Made by a program: the position numbers and the translations under genes
Notes under the pieces: generated by a model
Database searches by the model: none
What the model was told of the DNA's origin: nothing
The model's input: the letters and a program-made list of their open reading frames with translations, nothing else
Source of the DNA: Streptomyces sp. NBC_01275
GTDB taxonomy: Bacteria; Actinomycetota; Actinomycetes; Streptomycetales; Streptomycetaceae
DNA length: 64,000 nt
Assembly (NCBI RefSeq): GCF_026340655.1
Contig: NZ_JAPEOZ010000001.1
Location: forward strand, 1,302,001 to 1,366,000
Direction: 5' to 3'
In this document: in pieces, positions 52,817-60,008 of the stretch
Layout: the number at the start of each line of letters is the position of its first letter
Position numbering within the stretch: the stretch's first letter is position 1

Positions 52817-53461
52817 TCAGTCCTCGTCGGCGAGGATCAGGTACAGCTTCTTGCGGGCTTCGTTGATGACCGTGAGCGCCTTCTCGCGCTGTTCCTTGCT
52901 GCCGGTCTTCCAGACCTGCCCGAAGGCCTCCATCAGGCCGAAGCCGGCCTGGCGGATCTCGCTGAGCGCCTCCCAGTCGACGCCCCGCGACGCCTCTTCC
53001 CAAGGGGCGTCCGAGCCTTCCTCCGCCGCCGTCCGGCCCGCCTCGGTGAGCTCGAACAGCTTCTTGCCGCCTTCGCTCTGGCTGCTGATCAGCCCCTCGT
53101 CCTCCAGGAGCTGGAGGGTGGGGTACACCGACCCGGGGCTGGGCTTCCACGCCCCGCCGCTGCGCTCGGCGATCTCCTGGATCATCTCGTACCCGTGCAT
53201 CGGCCGGTCCTTGAGCAGGGCCAGGATGGAGGCCCGCACGTCACCGCGCCGCGCCCTTCCCCTGGGTCCGCCACGCCCTCGTCCGCCCCAGGGCCCGGGA
53301 CCGAATCCCGGCCCGAACCCGGGTCCGCCGGGGCCGAACCCCGGACCACCCGGGCCACCCGGCCCGAAAGGCCCGAAGGCCGCCCGTCGCCCGTCGCCGT
53401 CCCGGCCGCGCCGGGAGAAGCCGTCCTGTCGATGTCCACGCTCGAATCCGTGGCTACGCAT
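52817..53461 (-). CDS. PadR-family regulator with Gly/Pro/Phe-rich N-terminus
   Basis: 214 residues from ATG 53461. The first ~75 residues are low complexity ('GPFGPGGPGGPGFGPGGPGF' then Arg/Gly). The PadR winged helix follows: 'VRASILALLKDRPMHGYEMI', 'QEIAERSGGAWKPSPGSVYP', 'TLQLLEDEGLISSQSEGGKK'. The C-terminal helix mediates dimers. The G/P/F stretch may drive condensation or flexible binding. PadR proteins repress neighbouring or own genes; the palindrome at 53513-53522 is a candidate site. Confidence 0.88.
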   Translation of the reverse strand: MRSHGFERGHRQDGFSRRGRDGDGRRAAFGPFGPGGPGGPGFGPGGPGFGPGFGPGPWGGRGRGGPRGRARRGDVRASILALLKDRPMHGYEMIQEIAERSGGAWKPSPGSVYPTLQLLEDEGLISSQSEGGKKLFELTEAGRTAAEEGSDAPWEEASRGVDWEALSEIRQAGFGLMEAFGQVWKTGSKEQREKALTVINEARKKLYLILADED

Positions 53462-53512
53462 TGCCATCACTCCGTTTCATCATTCGATCGCTGATCTGTC
53501 GCGATGCGTCAA

Positions 53513-53522
53513 CGATATATCG
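53513..53522. promoter_or_regulatory. Palindrome CGATATATCG upstream of padR
   Basis: A perfect 10-base A/T-centred palindrome about 50 bases before the PadR start, unusual in this GC-rich DNA. PadR family members often bind AT-rich palindromes at their own promoters. Confidence 0.45.
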
Positions 53523-53565
53523 GAACAGTTCGCATGACAAGCCCCCTCGTCCTCGGCGCCGACCT

Positions 53566-53637
53566 GTCTCAGCGAAGATGCACCGGTCTCGCTGAAGATT
53601 GACGACCGGCCTGTTCGTCTCATCGAAGTTTCACCAG
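53566..53637 (+). repeat. Left-end repeats of Tn7-like element 1
   Basis: Three related sites in the same orientation begin at 53566 (GTCTCAGCGAAGATGCACC), 53586 (GTCTCGCTGAAGATTGACG) and 53617 (GTCTCATCGAAGTTTCACC). They resemble TnsB-binding repeats and are inverted relative to those at 57630-57668. Confidence 0.65.
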
Positions 53638-53740
53638 ACGGGACCGGCGAGCCGGGCCTGGATGACGGCGGCAACGTGCCACCAGCGGCTGTTAGACGGC
53701 CCGGGGAAACCCCTGTACGGGTGCTCGCTAGGCTCGCGCC

Positions 53741-54250
53741 ATGTCTAACGATCTCGGTTTCACGTGCTCATGCTGCGGCGACCACCATGCAGAGCTCCCC
53801 ATGAGCTACTCGACCATGGCCCCGGACGTCTGGGATCCCAGCTTCGAGAGTGATCCGGACAGCATGCTGTCGTCCGACCAGTGCGTGATCAAGGGCCAGC
53901 ACTTCTTCATCAGGGGGTTGATCGAGATACCTGTGATCGGCGGCCAGGACGTGTTCTCCTGGGGTGTCTGGGTCTCTCTGAGCAAGGACAATTTCGCCCG
54001 TGCTCTTGAGGTGTGGAACACGGAGGGCCGCGAGGCCGAGAGGCCGTACTTCGGCTGGCTCAGCACCGAGCTCGCGCTCTATTCCGAGGGCACTACCAAC
54101 CTGAAGACCAACGCCCACACGCGACCGGTCGGCAAGCGCCCCTTCATCGAGCTGGAGCCCACCGACCACCCGCTCGCCGTCGAACAGCGCACTGGGATCA
54201 CGCAGGACCGCGTGCGTGAGATCGCCATGGCTGTGCTGCATCCGGCCTGA
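53741..54250 (+). CDS. DUF2199 protein
   Basis: 169 residues. The N-terminal 'FTCSCCGDHHAELPMSYS' is the DUF2199 zinc-ribbon-like signature (C-x2-C-G-x2-H), followed by 'SDQCVIKGQHFFIRGLIEIP' and 'SWGVWVSLSKDNFARALEVW'. The gene is intact and is probably cargo of the Tn7-like element, as it lies between the left-end repeats and tniQ. DUF2199 is occasionally an immunity-type protein, but no function is established. Confidence 0.85.
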   Translation: MSNDLGFTCSCCGDHHAELPMSYSTMAPDVWDPSFESDPDSMLSSDQCVIKGQHFFIRGLIEIPVIGGQDVFSWGVWVSLSKDNFARALEVWNTEGREAERPYFGWLSTELALYSEGTTNLKTNAHTRPVGKRPFIELEPTDHPLAVEQRTGITQDRVREIAMAVLHPA

Positions 54251-54758
54251 GTCATCACAGGTCAAGGCTTGGCGAGGGCGCGCGGTGGCGGAGGGCACAC
54301 GGTGCAGCCGACGGCGGGGCAGAGTCACGACTTGCCCTGAACTGGATCAAGTGGCGCCGCTGCGTTTTCAGGTGCTCGTTTGCAGTTCCGCAGGCTGGAG
54401 GCCCTCTGGCGGCAGGTCGATGAACATAGGAAGCGCCTCTGTCCGGTGCGGACGCTCATGAGATTTCCGCAGATCCGGCAGGGTTTTCGCCGCCGTTCAG
54501 TGTTTGGGTGGCGCCTGCGATAGGCCTTCCGGCGACAGGATTGGGAACACCGCAGGGCTCGGCGTCCCACGATGTCTGTGGGCGCCATGCCTGTGCCGCA
54601 CTCGAGGCAGCGCGTCGTCTCCAGGGTTGACCGCAGAACGTGAGCGTCCCGGCCAGCGGCCGCAGCTAGTGCTGTGACCGCATAGGTTCGCCGGGGTGGG
54701 GCTGGTGAACCTGGTGGTGGTGGCTGGCTGTGCGGTGCCTCGTCAGCGTGAGTGGATA

Positions 54759-54977
54759 ATGCTCGTCGTGACTTCAGAGATAGAGCGCCCCAGGTGGTGG
54801 TTTGCGCTTCGAAGCGGTGCTTTCTTCCTCGCTGGCGGCGGTCTCGGCGTTTTCACGTACGGGTTGGTCTCGCACGGGACGGCTGGGGCGCTGCCATGGG
54901 GCGGGTTGCTGTTTGGAGCAGCCGTAGCAGCGACTCTCAGCGCGCTGTTTCCGCGGCGGCGGCAGCGTCGGCGTTAA
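54759..54977 (+). CDS. Passenger ORF in the IS630 element: small membrane protein
   Basis: 72 residues with two hydrophobic helices ('FFLAGGGLGVFTYGLV' and 'GGLLFGAAVAATLSALFP') and a basic tail (RRRQRRR). Its stop overlaps the transposase stop by four bases, tail to tail. No family is recognised. GTG 54696 in the same frame is an alternative start. Confidence 0.5.
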   Translation: MLVVTSEIERPRWWFALRSGAFFLAGGGLGVFTYGLVSHGTAGALPWGGLLFGAAVAATLSALFPRRRQRRR

Positions 54978-56165
54978 GCCTGTGTAGTCAAGCGGCGCGT
55001 TTGAGAGGGCGTCCGCCCCAGCGAATGCCCTTTCTCGCCGCGGATGCGGGCGCGTTCCTTGCGTTCGGCGGTCAGGACGTCGCGGCGGCGGGCGTTGGCG
55101 TTGCGCCACCGGAGGTAGGCGTGCAGGGCCCGGGTCTGCACGGTGTGGTTGGGGTAGTTGGAGTTGGCGATGGTGAACTGCCGCAGCGGCCCGAAGTGCG
55201 CCTCGATGGGGTTCGCCCACGAGGCGTACGTCGGGGTGAAGCACAGCTCGACCTTGTGCTTCTTCGCCCAGCGGCGGATGTCGGCGCCCTTGTGGGCGGA
55301 CAGGTTGTCCAGAATCACGTAGACCGGGGCGCCGTCGGGCCGGGCGGCGCGGACCGACTTCAGCGCGGCCAGCGTGTTCCCGGCGCCCTTCCTGCGGCGG
55401 TTCACGCCCCACAGGGTGTCGTCGCCGACCGAGTAGCAGCCGTGGAAGTACCGGACTCCGTGGGTGCAGTGGTAGGTCGCCGGCACCCGGTCGGGATGTT
55501 TGCGTTCGGCCCAGCCCGAGCCCGCCGTGGGCCGGATCCCGAGCGGGCCGAACTCGTCGAAGGCGAAGCCCCGGTCCGGGAAGCGGTGAAGGACCTCCTC
55601 GATCCGGTCCAGCTTCGCCTCCCGTTCCGGATCAGGGGACTCCTTCCAGGTCTTGGTGCGCTGGAAGGTGACGCCTCGGCGGGCGAGCAGAGTGCGTAAA
55701 GCCTCGCGGCCGATACGGATCACCCGGCCGTGCACCTTGCGCAGGTAGGCGACCAGCTTGCGCAGCGACCAGCGGGTGAACGGCTGGCCGAGCTTGACCG
55801 GTCGGGTGGTGGCCGTCGCGATAAACGAAATCCTCGTCGTCATTGCAGAGTTGGCGGGGACGGCCTCCCGCCCATCGAGGGTCCAGGCAGGACAGGCCGA
55901 TCTCGTTGAAGCGGTGGATCACATCCCGGACGGTGTCCTCATCAGCCTGCACCAGCTCGGCGATCACCGGCACCCGGTTCCCGCCGGCCGAGGCCAGCAG
56001 CATCATCGCCCGCCGGTAGCGCACCGTGCTGGTGCTGCCCCGGCGCACGATCTGCTGCAGCTTCTGCCCCTCCTGGTCGGTCAGTCTGCGCACGCGGACA
56101 GGCTCGGCCACCACGCCTCCAGCGGTCGGATCGGACGTCACGCCACAACCAACCGCCACAACCAC
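54974..56165 (-). CDS. IS630-family transposase, two overlapping frames
   Basis: Frame 1 (56165 to about 55830) holds the HTH part: 'RYRRAMMLLASAGGNRVPVI', 'ELVQADEDTVRDVIHRFNEI', 'GLSCLDPRWAGGRPRQL'. Frame 2 (to 54974) holds 'PVKLGQPFTRWSLRKLVAYL' and the DDE catalytic core: Asp in 'RGFAFDEFGPLG', Asp in 'VYVILDNLSAHKG', Glu in 'YASWANPIEAHFG'. The frames meet near 55820-55848. IS630 members often use programmed frameshifting, so this may be functional; a simple mutation is equally possible. Confidence 0.82.
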
Positions 56166-56365
56166 CGACCCGGTGAACCTATGCGGTCACAGCACTAGGC
56201 GGGTCCGACTGGGGATGCCTCGGTGCCGAGGTGGCTCGGCCAGGTAGATGCGCAGGTAGCGAGGGGTTAGGTGGTTGGCGCGAGCCAGGCGCGCAATGAA
56301 GGACTGAGAACCCTCACCCGCCCGAGGGCAGACTTGGACCGGCAGGATGTGGACCTTCCCGGAGC

Positions 56366-57379
56366 TCATCCTGCAGACCGTGACCTGCGGAACTGGGGCG
56401 ATTCAGCAGCGACATCCAGTGCCACCGCCTCAAGTCGCGCCTTGGTGATCTTCTCCGTCCCTGTGAGGAGTGCATCAATGGCAGCACCGCGAATCTGGTG
56501 GGACAGGGCCCCGATCATGCCTCCGGTCCGGTTGTGGAGGTAGCGGTCCAGTGTCGCCAGCGTGCCGGGCTCGTGACGCCGCAAGGTGAGGGTCTTCTCC
56601 ATGGTGGCGACCAGCCCCCGCCACTCACTGTTGTAGGGGAAGGGGTGAGTCGGGATCAGGGTGAAACGTCCGGCGATCTGTGCCCCGTGCCTGAGAGCAG
56701 GGTTCTGTGCTCGACGTCGATACCGGCATAGATGAACGTGGCGGGGATGCGCTCGGAGAAGTACTTGAGGGTGTCGGCGACCTCGGCGCCGTGCCGGGTG
56801 GTGAGGGAGATGTTGTGGAGTTCATCGACCAGGACCAGGCCAGTGCGGGCGTCGGTGCAGACACCGACGACGGACTCCATCAGGTCGGTCATGTTCAGCC
56901 TGGCCATGACCGGCAGCCCGAGGAAGCGGGCGAACTCGGCCGCGATCATGCGGGGTGTCGCGGCAGGGGGAACGGTTGTAGATGGCCGGGATTCGGTCCG
57001 CTGCATTGGGGTGGCGGGCTCGGTCCTTGAGCTCGTGAGAGCGGCCGAGCTGGGTAATGGCGATGGTCTTGCCTGTGCCGGCGGCGCCGGAGACGATCAG
57101 GCCGCGGCGGGCGCTGATCGCGTGCCGGTTCAGTAGGACCAGGCGGCGGCCGCTGGTGACGGTGTGACGGACGGTTGAGGTGGCCACCACGAGCAGCCGG
57201 GCGTGATGATCGAGGCGGGCCTCGTCGAAGGCAACCTTCTCCAGGTCGCCTAGGGCGTCGTATTCGGCGTCGGTGAGTCGGCGGAGCGGGGGCGGTGGTT
57301 CTTCGACGAAGCGGCGCCGGCCATCAAGGTTGGTCAAGTGCCGCTGGGTGTCCTGGGGCAGAGGTGGCAGCGTCGTCAT
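56366..57379 (-). pseudogene. tniB: tniB ATPase of Tn7-like element 1 (two frameshifts)
   Basis: From ATG 57379 the frame encodes 'LIVSGAAGTGKTIAITQLGR' (Walker A). Near 56983, at a G-run, the reading frame shifts to 'VPPAATPRMIAAEFARFLGL' and 'LVLVDELHNISL' (Walker B). Near 56680 it shifts again to 'QIAGRFTLIPTHPFPYNSEW' and ends 'LDRYLHNRTGGMIGALSHQI'. The joined protein matches full-length TniB/TnsC-like AAA+ regulators. The stop overlaps tniQ (ATGA). Confidence 0.8.
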
Positions 57380-57634
57380 GGGCAAGCAGCACGCGTACCA
57401 GCCTGCGAAGCTCTCCCCGCCCTTCGTCCAGCGGAACGGACGTACCGGCTCAACCTCCTCGAAGCGCACGTCCCAGGCCTTGCCCAACGGCAACCTATGA
57501 CGCTCCGCAGACCTCAGAAAGTCCAGCTCAAACGCCGAAAGCGCCTCGTCACCGAATGCTCGTGCAGGTGTGGCCACCGTGGTCCCGCCCCTCGGGGGCC
57601 CAACAGCCGCGAACGTAGGGCAGCGACCCGTCAA
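57380..57634 (-). pseudogene. tnsA-like endonuclease stump fused to tniB
   Basis: 'LSAFELDFLRSAERHRLPLG', 'KAWDVRFEEVEPVRPFRWTK' and 'GGESFAGWY' match the first ~60 residues of the actinobacterial TnsA-like heteromeric transposase endonuclease. The catalytic part is absent; the frame runs straight into tniB. Deletion of the rest of tnsA and all of tnsB explains this. GTG 57577 or 57634 is the start. Confidence 0.65.
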
Positions 57635-57668
57635 ACTTCAGTGAGAACGGTCAAACTTCACTGAGACG
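57630..57668 (-). repeat. Right-end repeats of Tn7-like element 1
   Basis: GTCAAACTTCAGTGAGAAC (57630-57648) and GTCAAACTTCACTGAGACG (57650-57668) are tandem copies, inverted relative to the left-end repeats. They match the GTCTCAnyGAAGwTTGACC consensus on the minus strand. Confidence 0.7.
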
Positions 57669-57682
57669 AGTCACCCGTGTCC

Positions 57683-57759
57683 TGTCTCACTCAATCGAGT
57701 CGTAGTCGTTTTCTCAGCGAACCGAGTCCTTCGGGCTTCTGTCTCAGCGAACCTAGTCG
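57683..57759 (+). repeat. End repeats of Tn7-like element 2
   Basis: Three ~20-base sites: TGTCTCACTCAATCGAGTCG (57683), TTCTCAGCGAACCGAGTCC (57711) and TGTCTCAGCGAACCTAGTCG (57740), spaced about 29 bases. The GAACCGAGTC part differs from the GAAGTTTGACC of element 1, so the two elements belong to different subfamilies. Confidence 0.65.
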
Positions 57760-57913
57760 CGCGGCTGAGGGCGCCGGTGAAGTCGGCCCGGGGCGCGGTT
57801 CCGATCTTTCGACCGGACCGTTTCCCCGGAGCCGCTTCCCGAACCGGGCATGCGACTTGGCGCCGCACCCGGCTCTCCGGTGTGTTCGACGCCTTCACCG
57901 ACGGGAGTCGCTG

Positions 57914-58790
57914 ATGACGCACTTCCTCGATCCGGAAGAAGTCGACCATCCGCTGACGACCAAGGAGGGCTGGACCGCCTTCACCACGGAGGCCGCCGCT
58001 CCGCCGGACATCCTGGCGCCCGCGGCCCTGCAGCGGCTCACCGAGGCGGAGCGAACTGCCTACGACCAGGCTCTGGAAACAGTTGGGTCGGCGTCGTGGC
58101 GAGATCTTGCCGGACTCGATGCCGGTCGTGTACGTCACCGTCCCGCCCGCGGCCACGCCGAAGATGCTGGGCATCGAGTTCGCACGGTTCTTCGGCCTGC
58201 CGCTGCCCTCGCGGTTCAGCCAGGTCGAAGTGACCAACAAGGTCTGCGATCTGCTCTGCACACTCGGCTGCCGTCTCGTGCTCATCGACGAACTGCACAA
58301 TCTCGACATCGGTACGCGGGTGGGCGCCGAGGCATCCGACCAGATCAAGTACCTGTCCGAGCGCATCCCCGCGACGTTCGTCCTGGCCGGCGTCGACGTC
58401 GAGGGCACCGGACTGTTCGCCGGACGCCGCGGCGGACAGATCGCCAGCCGCTACACCCTCATTCCCACCAGCCCGTTCCGCCACAAGACCGAGGAACAGC
58501 GCGGCTCCTGGTGTTCCCTCGCGGCGACTTTGGAGGAGTCCCTGCGGCTGCGAGCCCACCGACCGGGGACCTTGCTGGACCTGAGCCCCTACCTGCACGA
58601 CCGCACCGGCGGAATGATCGGCAGCCTGTCCCACCTTGTCCGCGAGGCCGCCCTGGACGCCCTCCTCGACGGCAGCGAGAAGATCACCAAAGCCTCGCTG
58701 GAACGGGTCGACCTGGACGAGAGCGCCGAACAGCAGAACATTCCCCGCGCGCGCCGGCGCCGCAGACGCGGCCCGAAACACGTCGCGTGA
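57914..58790 (+). pseudogene. tniB: tniB-like ATPase of element 2, internal deletion
   Basis: ATG 57914 starts 'MTHFLDPEEVDHPL'; the frame breaks near 58085, then another frame continues from about 58083 with 'MPVVYVTVPPAATPKMLGIE', Walker B 'RLVLIDELHNLDIG', 'YLSERIPATFVLAGVDVEG' and 'LHDRTGGMIGSLSHLVREAA'. The section that should carry Walker A (about 70 residues) is missing, so the protein could not hydrolyse ATP. The stop overlaps the tniQ start (GTGA). Confidence 0.75.
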
Positions 58791-59653
58791 CCGACCGGCC
58801 GCGGCCCCTGCCACTGACGCCGCCGCCCGTCCACCACGAGACCATCGGCTCCCACCTGAACCGCCTCGCCGACGCCAACCACCTCACCATTGGCTACCTC
58901 TCGCACCTGCTCGGCCCGTCCCGCCAACACCGCCGCGTCGACAACCGGGTCGGCTACTGGACCCCGGACGCACTGCGACGGCTCGCGACTTTGACCGGCC
59001 GGAACCCGTCATCCCTGGTCCACGCAATGCCGCCGCTCGGCTCGATCAGCGACCCGCTTCGACACCATCGGTCCGCCACAGAGGAGGTCATCGAACCGCG
59101 ACGCCGCCCTGCCTGCCGCCTCCGCATGGCCCGGTGGCACGTCCACGGGCTCGTCGTCCGCAGCACCCCGCACCACGAAGGTGTCTGCCACCGGCACAGC
59201 CGCCGGCTCCTCGGAACAGAGCAACACGATCTGACGCTGCTGCCCGAGGTTCTGCCGGCCAACCTCCAGCATCACCGGATCGTCCGCCGGGGCGCCCATC
59301 CCTTCACCGAGCTGGCCTCATCGACGCCCGCGACTGCCTGACCCGGTGGTTCACCGGTGAGCAGAGCGGAGAGCCTCTTCGGCAGAGGTGGAACCCACCG
59401 ACTCGAAGTGCTGGGCGAGGACCCGTTCGGTGATCCCCACCGTCCCTCCGAGCCCCGAATCGAAGTGGCCACCTACCCCGAAGTCATCGTGCTCACCGGC
59501 CTGTTCACCTCCCCGCACTGGCGCGACCACCCCCAACTGCCTGCAGAGGCAGCACGCCGTTTGGGCGTTGCTCAGACCCAGCTCGGACCGGGACTGGTCC
59601 GGAAACTGCCACCTTCACTGCGAACCCTGGAGCAGGGCGTCTCACCACCCTGA
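58787..59653 (+). pseudogene. tniQ: tniQ of element 2 (two frameshifts)
   Basis: GTG 58787; 'VHHETIGSHLNRLADANHLT' and 'IGYLSHLLGPSRQH' are the TniQ N-terminal motif, 'HEGVCHRHSRRLLG' the zinc-type segment. The frame ends at 59341; the correct sequence continues in another frame with 'IDARDCLTRWFTGEQSGEPL', and a second shift near 59395 leads to 'LEVLGEDPFGDPHRPSEPRI' and 'PEVIVLTGLFTSPHWRDHPQ'. The second shift is absent from the duplicate at 62011. Confidence 0.7.
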
Positions 59654-59654
59654 C
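59368..59654 (+). repeat. Long direct repeat, copy 1 (tniQ 3' end)
   Basis: 287 bases that match 62011-62296 base for base by eye, apart from AACCCACCG versus AACCGCCG near 59393. Together the copies bracket the DUF1330-MFS-MarR operon. The near identity means a recent duplication. Confidence 0.92.
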
Positions 59655-59681
59655 TTCAGTGAAGATCCGACTGGACCTCGG

Positions 59682-59975
59682 TCAGTCGATGCCTTCGACG
59701 ATGCGGAAGTCGCGCTCGACGCCGTCGGAGAGGGCGACCAGCGCCTCCTGGTAGGCCGCACTCTCGTGCGCCGCGACGGCCTGCTCGAAGCTGTCGAACT
59801 CGATCAGGACGGTGCGCTCGGCGATTCCGGCGTCATACGCCACGACCCGACCGCCACGGGCGAGGACCCGACCGCCCCCGGCCTTGACGGCCGGAGCGGC
59901 CAGCTTGTTGTAAGCAGCCAGCTTCTCAGGGTCTGAAATGGTGCGGTAGGCGCTGACCCAGTAGCCCTTGGGCAT
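59682..59975 (-). CDS. DUF1330 protein
   Basis: 97 residues, a ferredoxin-like alpha/beta dimer family: 'KGYWVSAYRTISDPEKLAAY', 'GGGRVLARGGRVVAYDAGIA', 'ERTVLIEFDSFEQAVAAHES' and 'RDFRIVEGID'. Third gene after marR and the MFS gene, 33 bases downstream, so probably in the same transcript. Function unknown; several relatives act as small monooxygenase-like or carrier proteins. Confidence 0.88.
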   Translation of the reverse strand: MPKGYWVSAYRTISDPEKLAAYNKLAAPAVKAGGGRVLARGGRVVAYDAGIAERTVLIEFDSFEQAVAAHESAAYQEALVALSDGVERDFRIVEGID

Positions 59976-60008
59976 GGAACCTCCAGTGTTGGGATGAGTG
60001 CATCTGAC

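Larger units (their letters stand above)
54669..56195. mobile_element. IS630-family insertion sequence with passenger gene
   Basis: Terminal inverted repeats begin GTGCTGTGACCGCATAGGTT at the left and the exact complement ends the right (first 21 bases identical). TA flanks both ends (54667-54668 and 56196-56197), the IS630/Tc1-mariner duplication. It carries a two-frame DDE transposase on the minus strand and a short plus-strand ORF. At 1527 bp it is longer than typical ~1.1-kb IS630 members, the excess being the passenger region. It sits inside tniQ. Confidence 0.88.
54325..56369 (-). pseudogene. tniQ: tniQ of Tn7-like element 1, split by IS630
   Basis: The 5' part (56369 to 56196, 58 codons) begins MSSGKVHILPVQVCPRAGEG and contains 'FIARLARANHLTPRYLRIYL', the TniQ N-terminal helix motif. 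The 3' part (54666 to 54325, 113 residues) has zinc-binding pairs: 'TRCLECGTG', 'LRCSQSCRRKAYRRR', 'PCRICGNLM' and 'FLCSSTCRQRA'. Removing the 1527-bp IS with one TA restores an uninterrupted ~171-residue frame. TniQ directs target choice in Tn7-like elements. Its start overlaps the tniB stop (ATGA). Confidence 0.8.
53565..57668. mobile_element. Degenerate Tn7-like element 1 (TnsA/TniB/TniQ type) with DUF2199 cargo
   Basis: Inverted end repeats of the form GTCTCAnyGAAGwTTGACC bound a block transcribed leftward from the right end: tnsA stump, tniB (two frameshifts) and tniQ (split by an IS), with a DUF2199 gene as cargo by the left end. The tnsB/tniA integrase gene is missing, apparently deleted where tnsA joins tniB. 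All transposition genes are broken, so the element is dead on its own. Boundaries are approximate; no target-site duplication was confirmed. Confidence 0.65.
57683..59654. mobile_element. Degenerate Tn7-like element 2 (TniB/TniQ remnant)
   Basis: Begins with its own repeats and reads rightward through a deleted tniB and a frameshifted tniQ, a mirror of element 1. No integrase gene remains between the repeats and tniB. The right end was not found; the tniQ 3' part is duplicated at 62011-62296, so the original right end may lie beyond. Limits are approximate. Confidence 0.55.
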
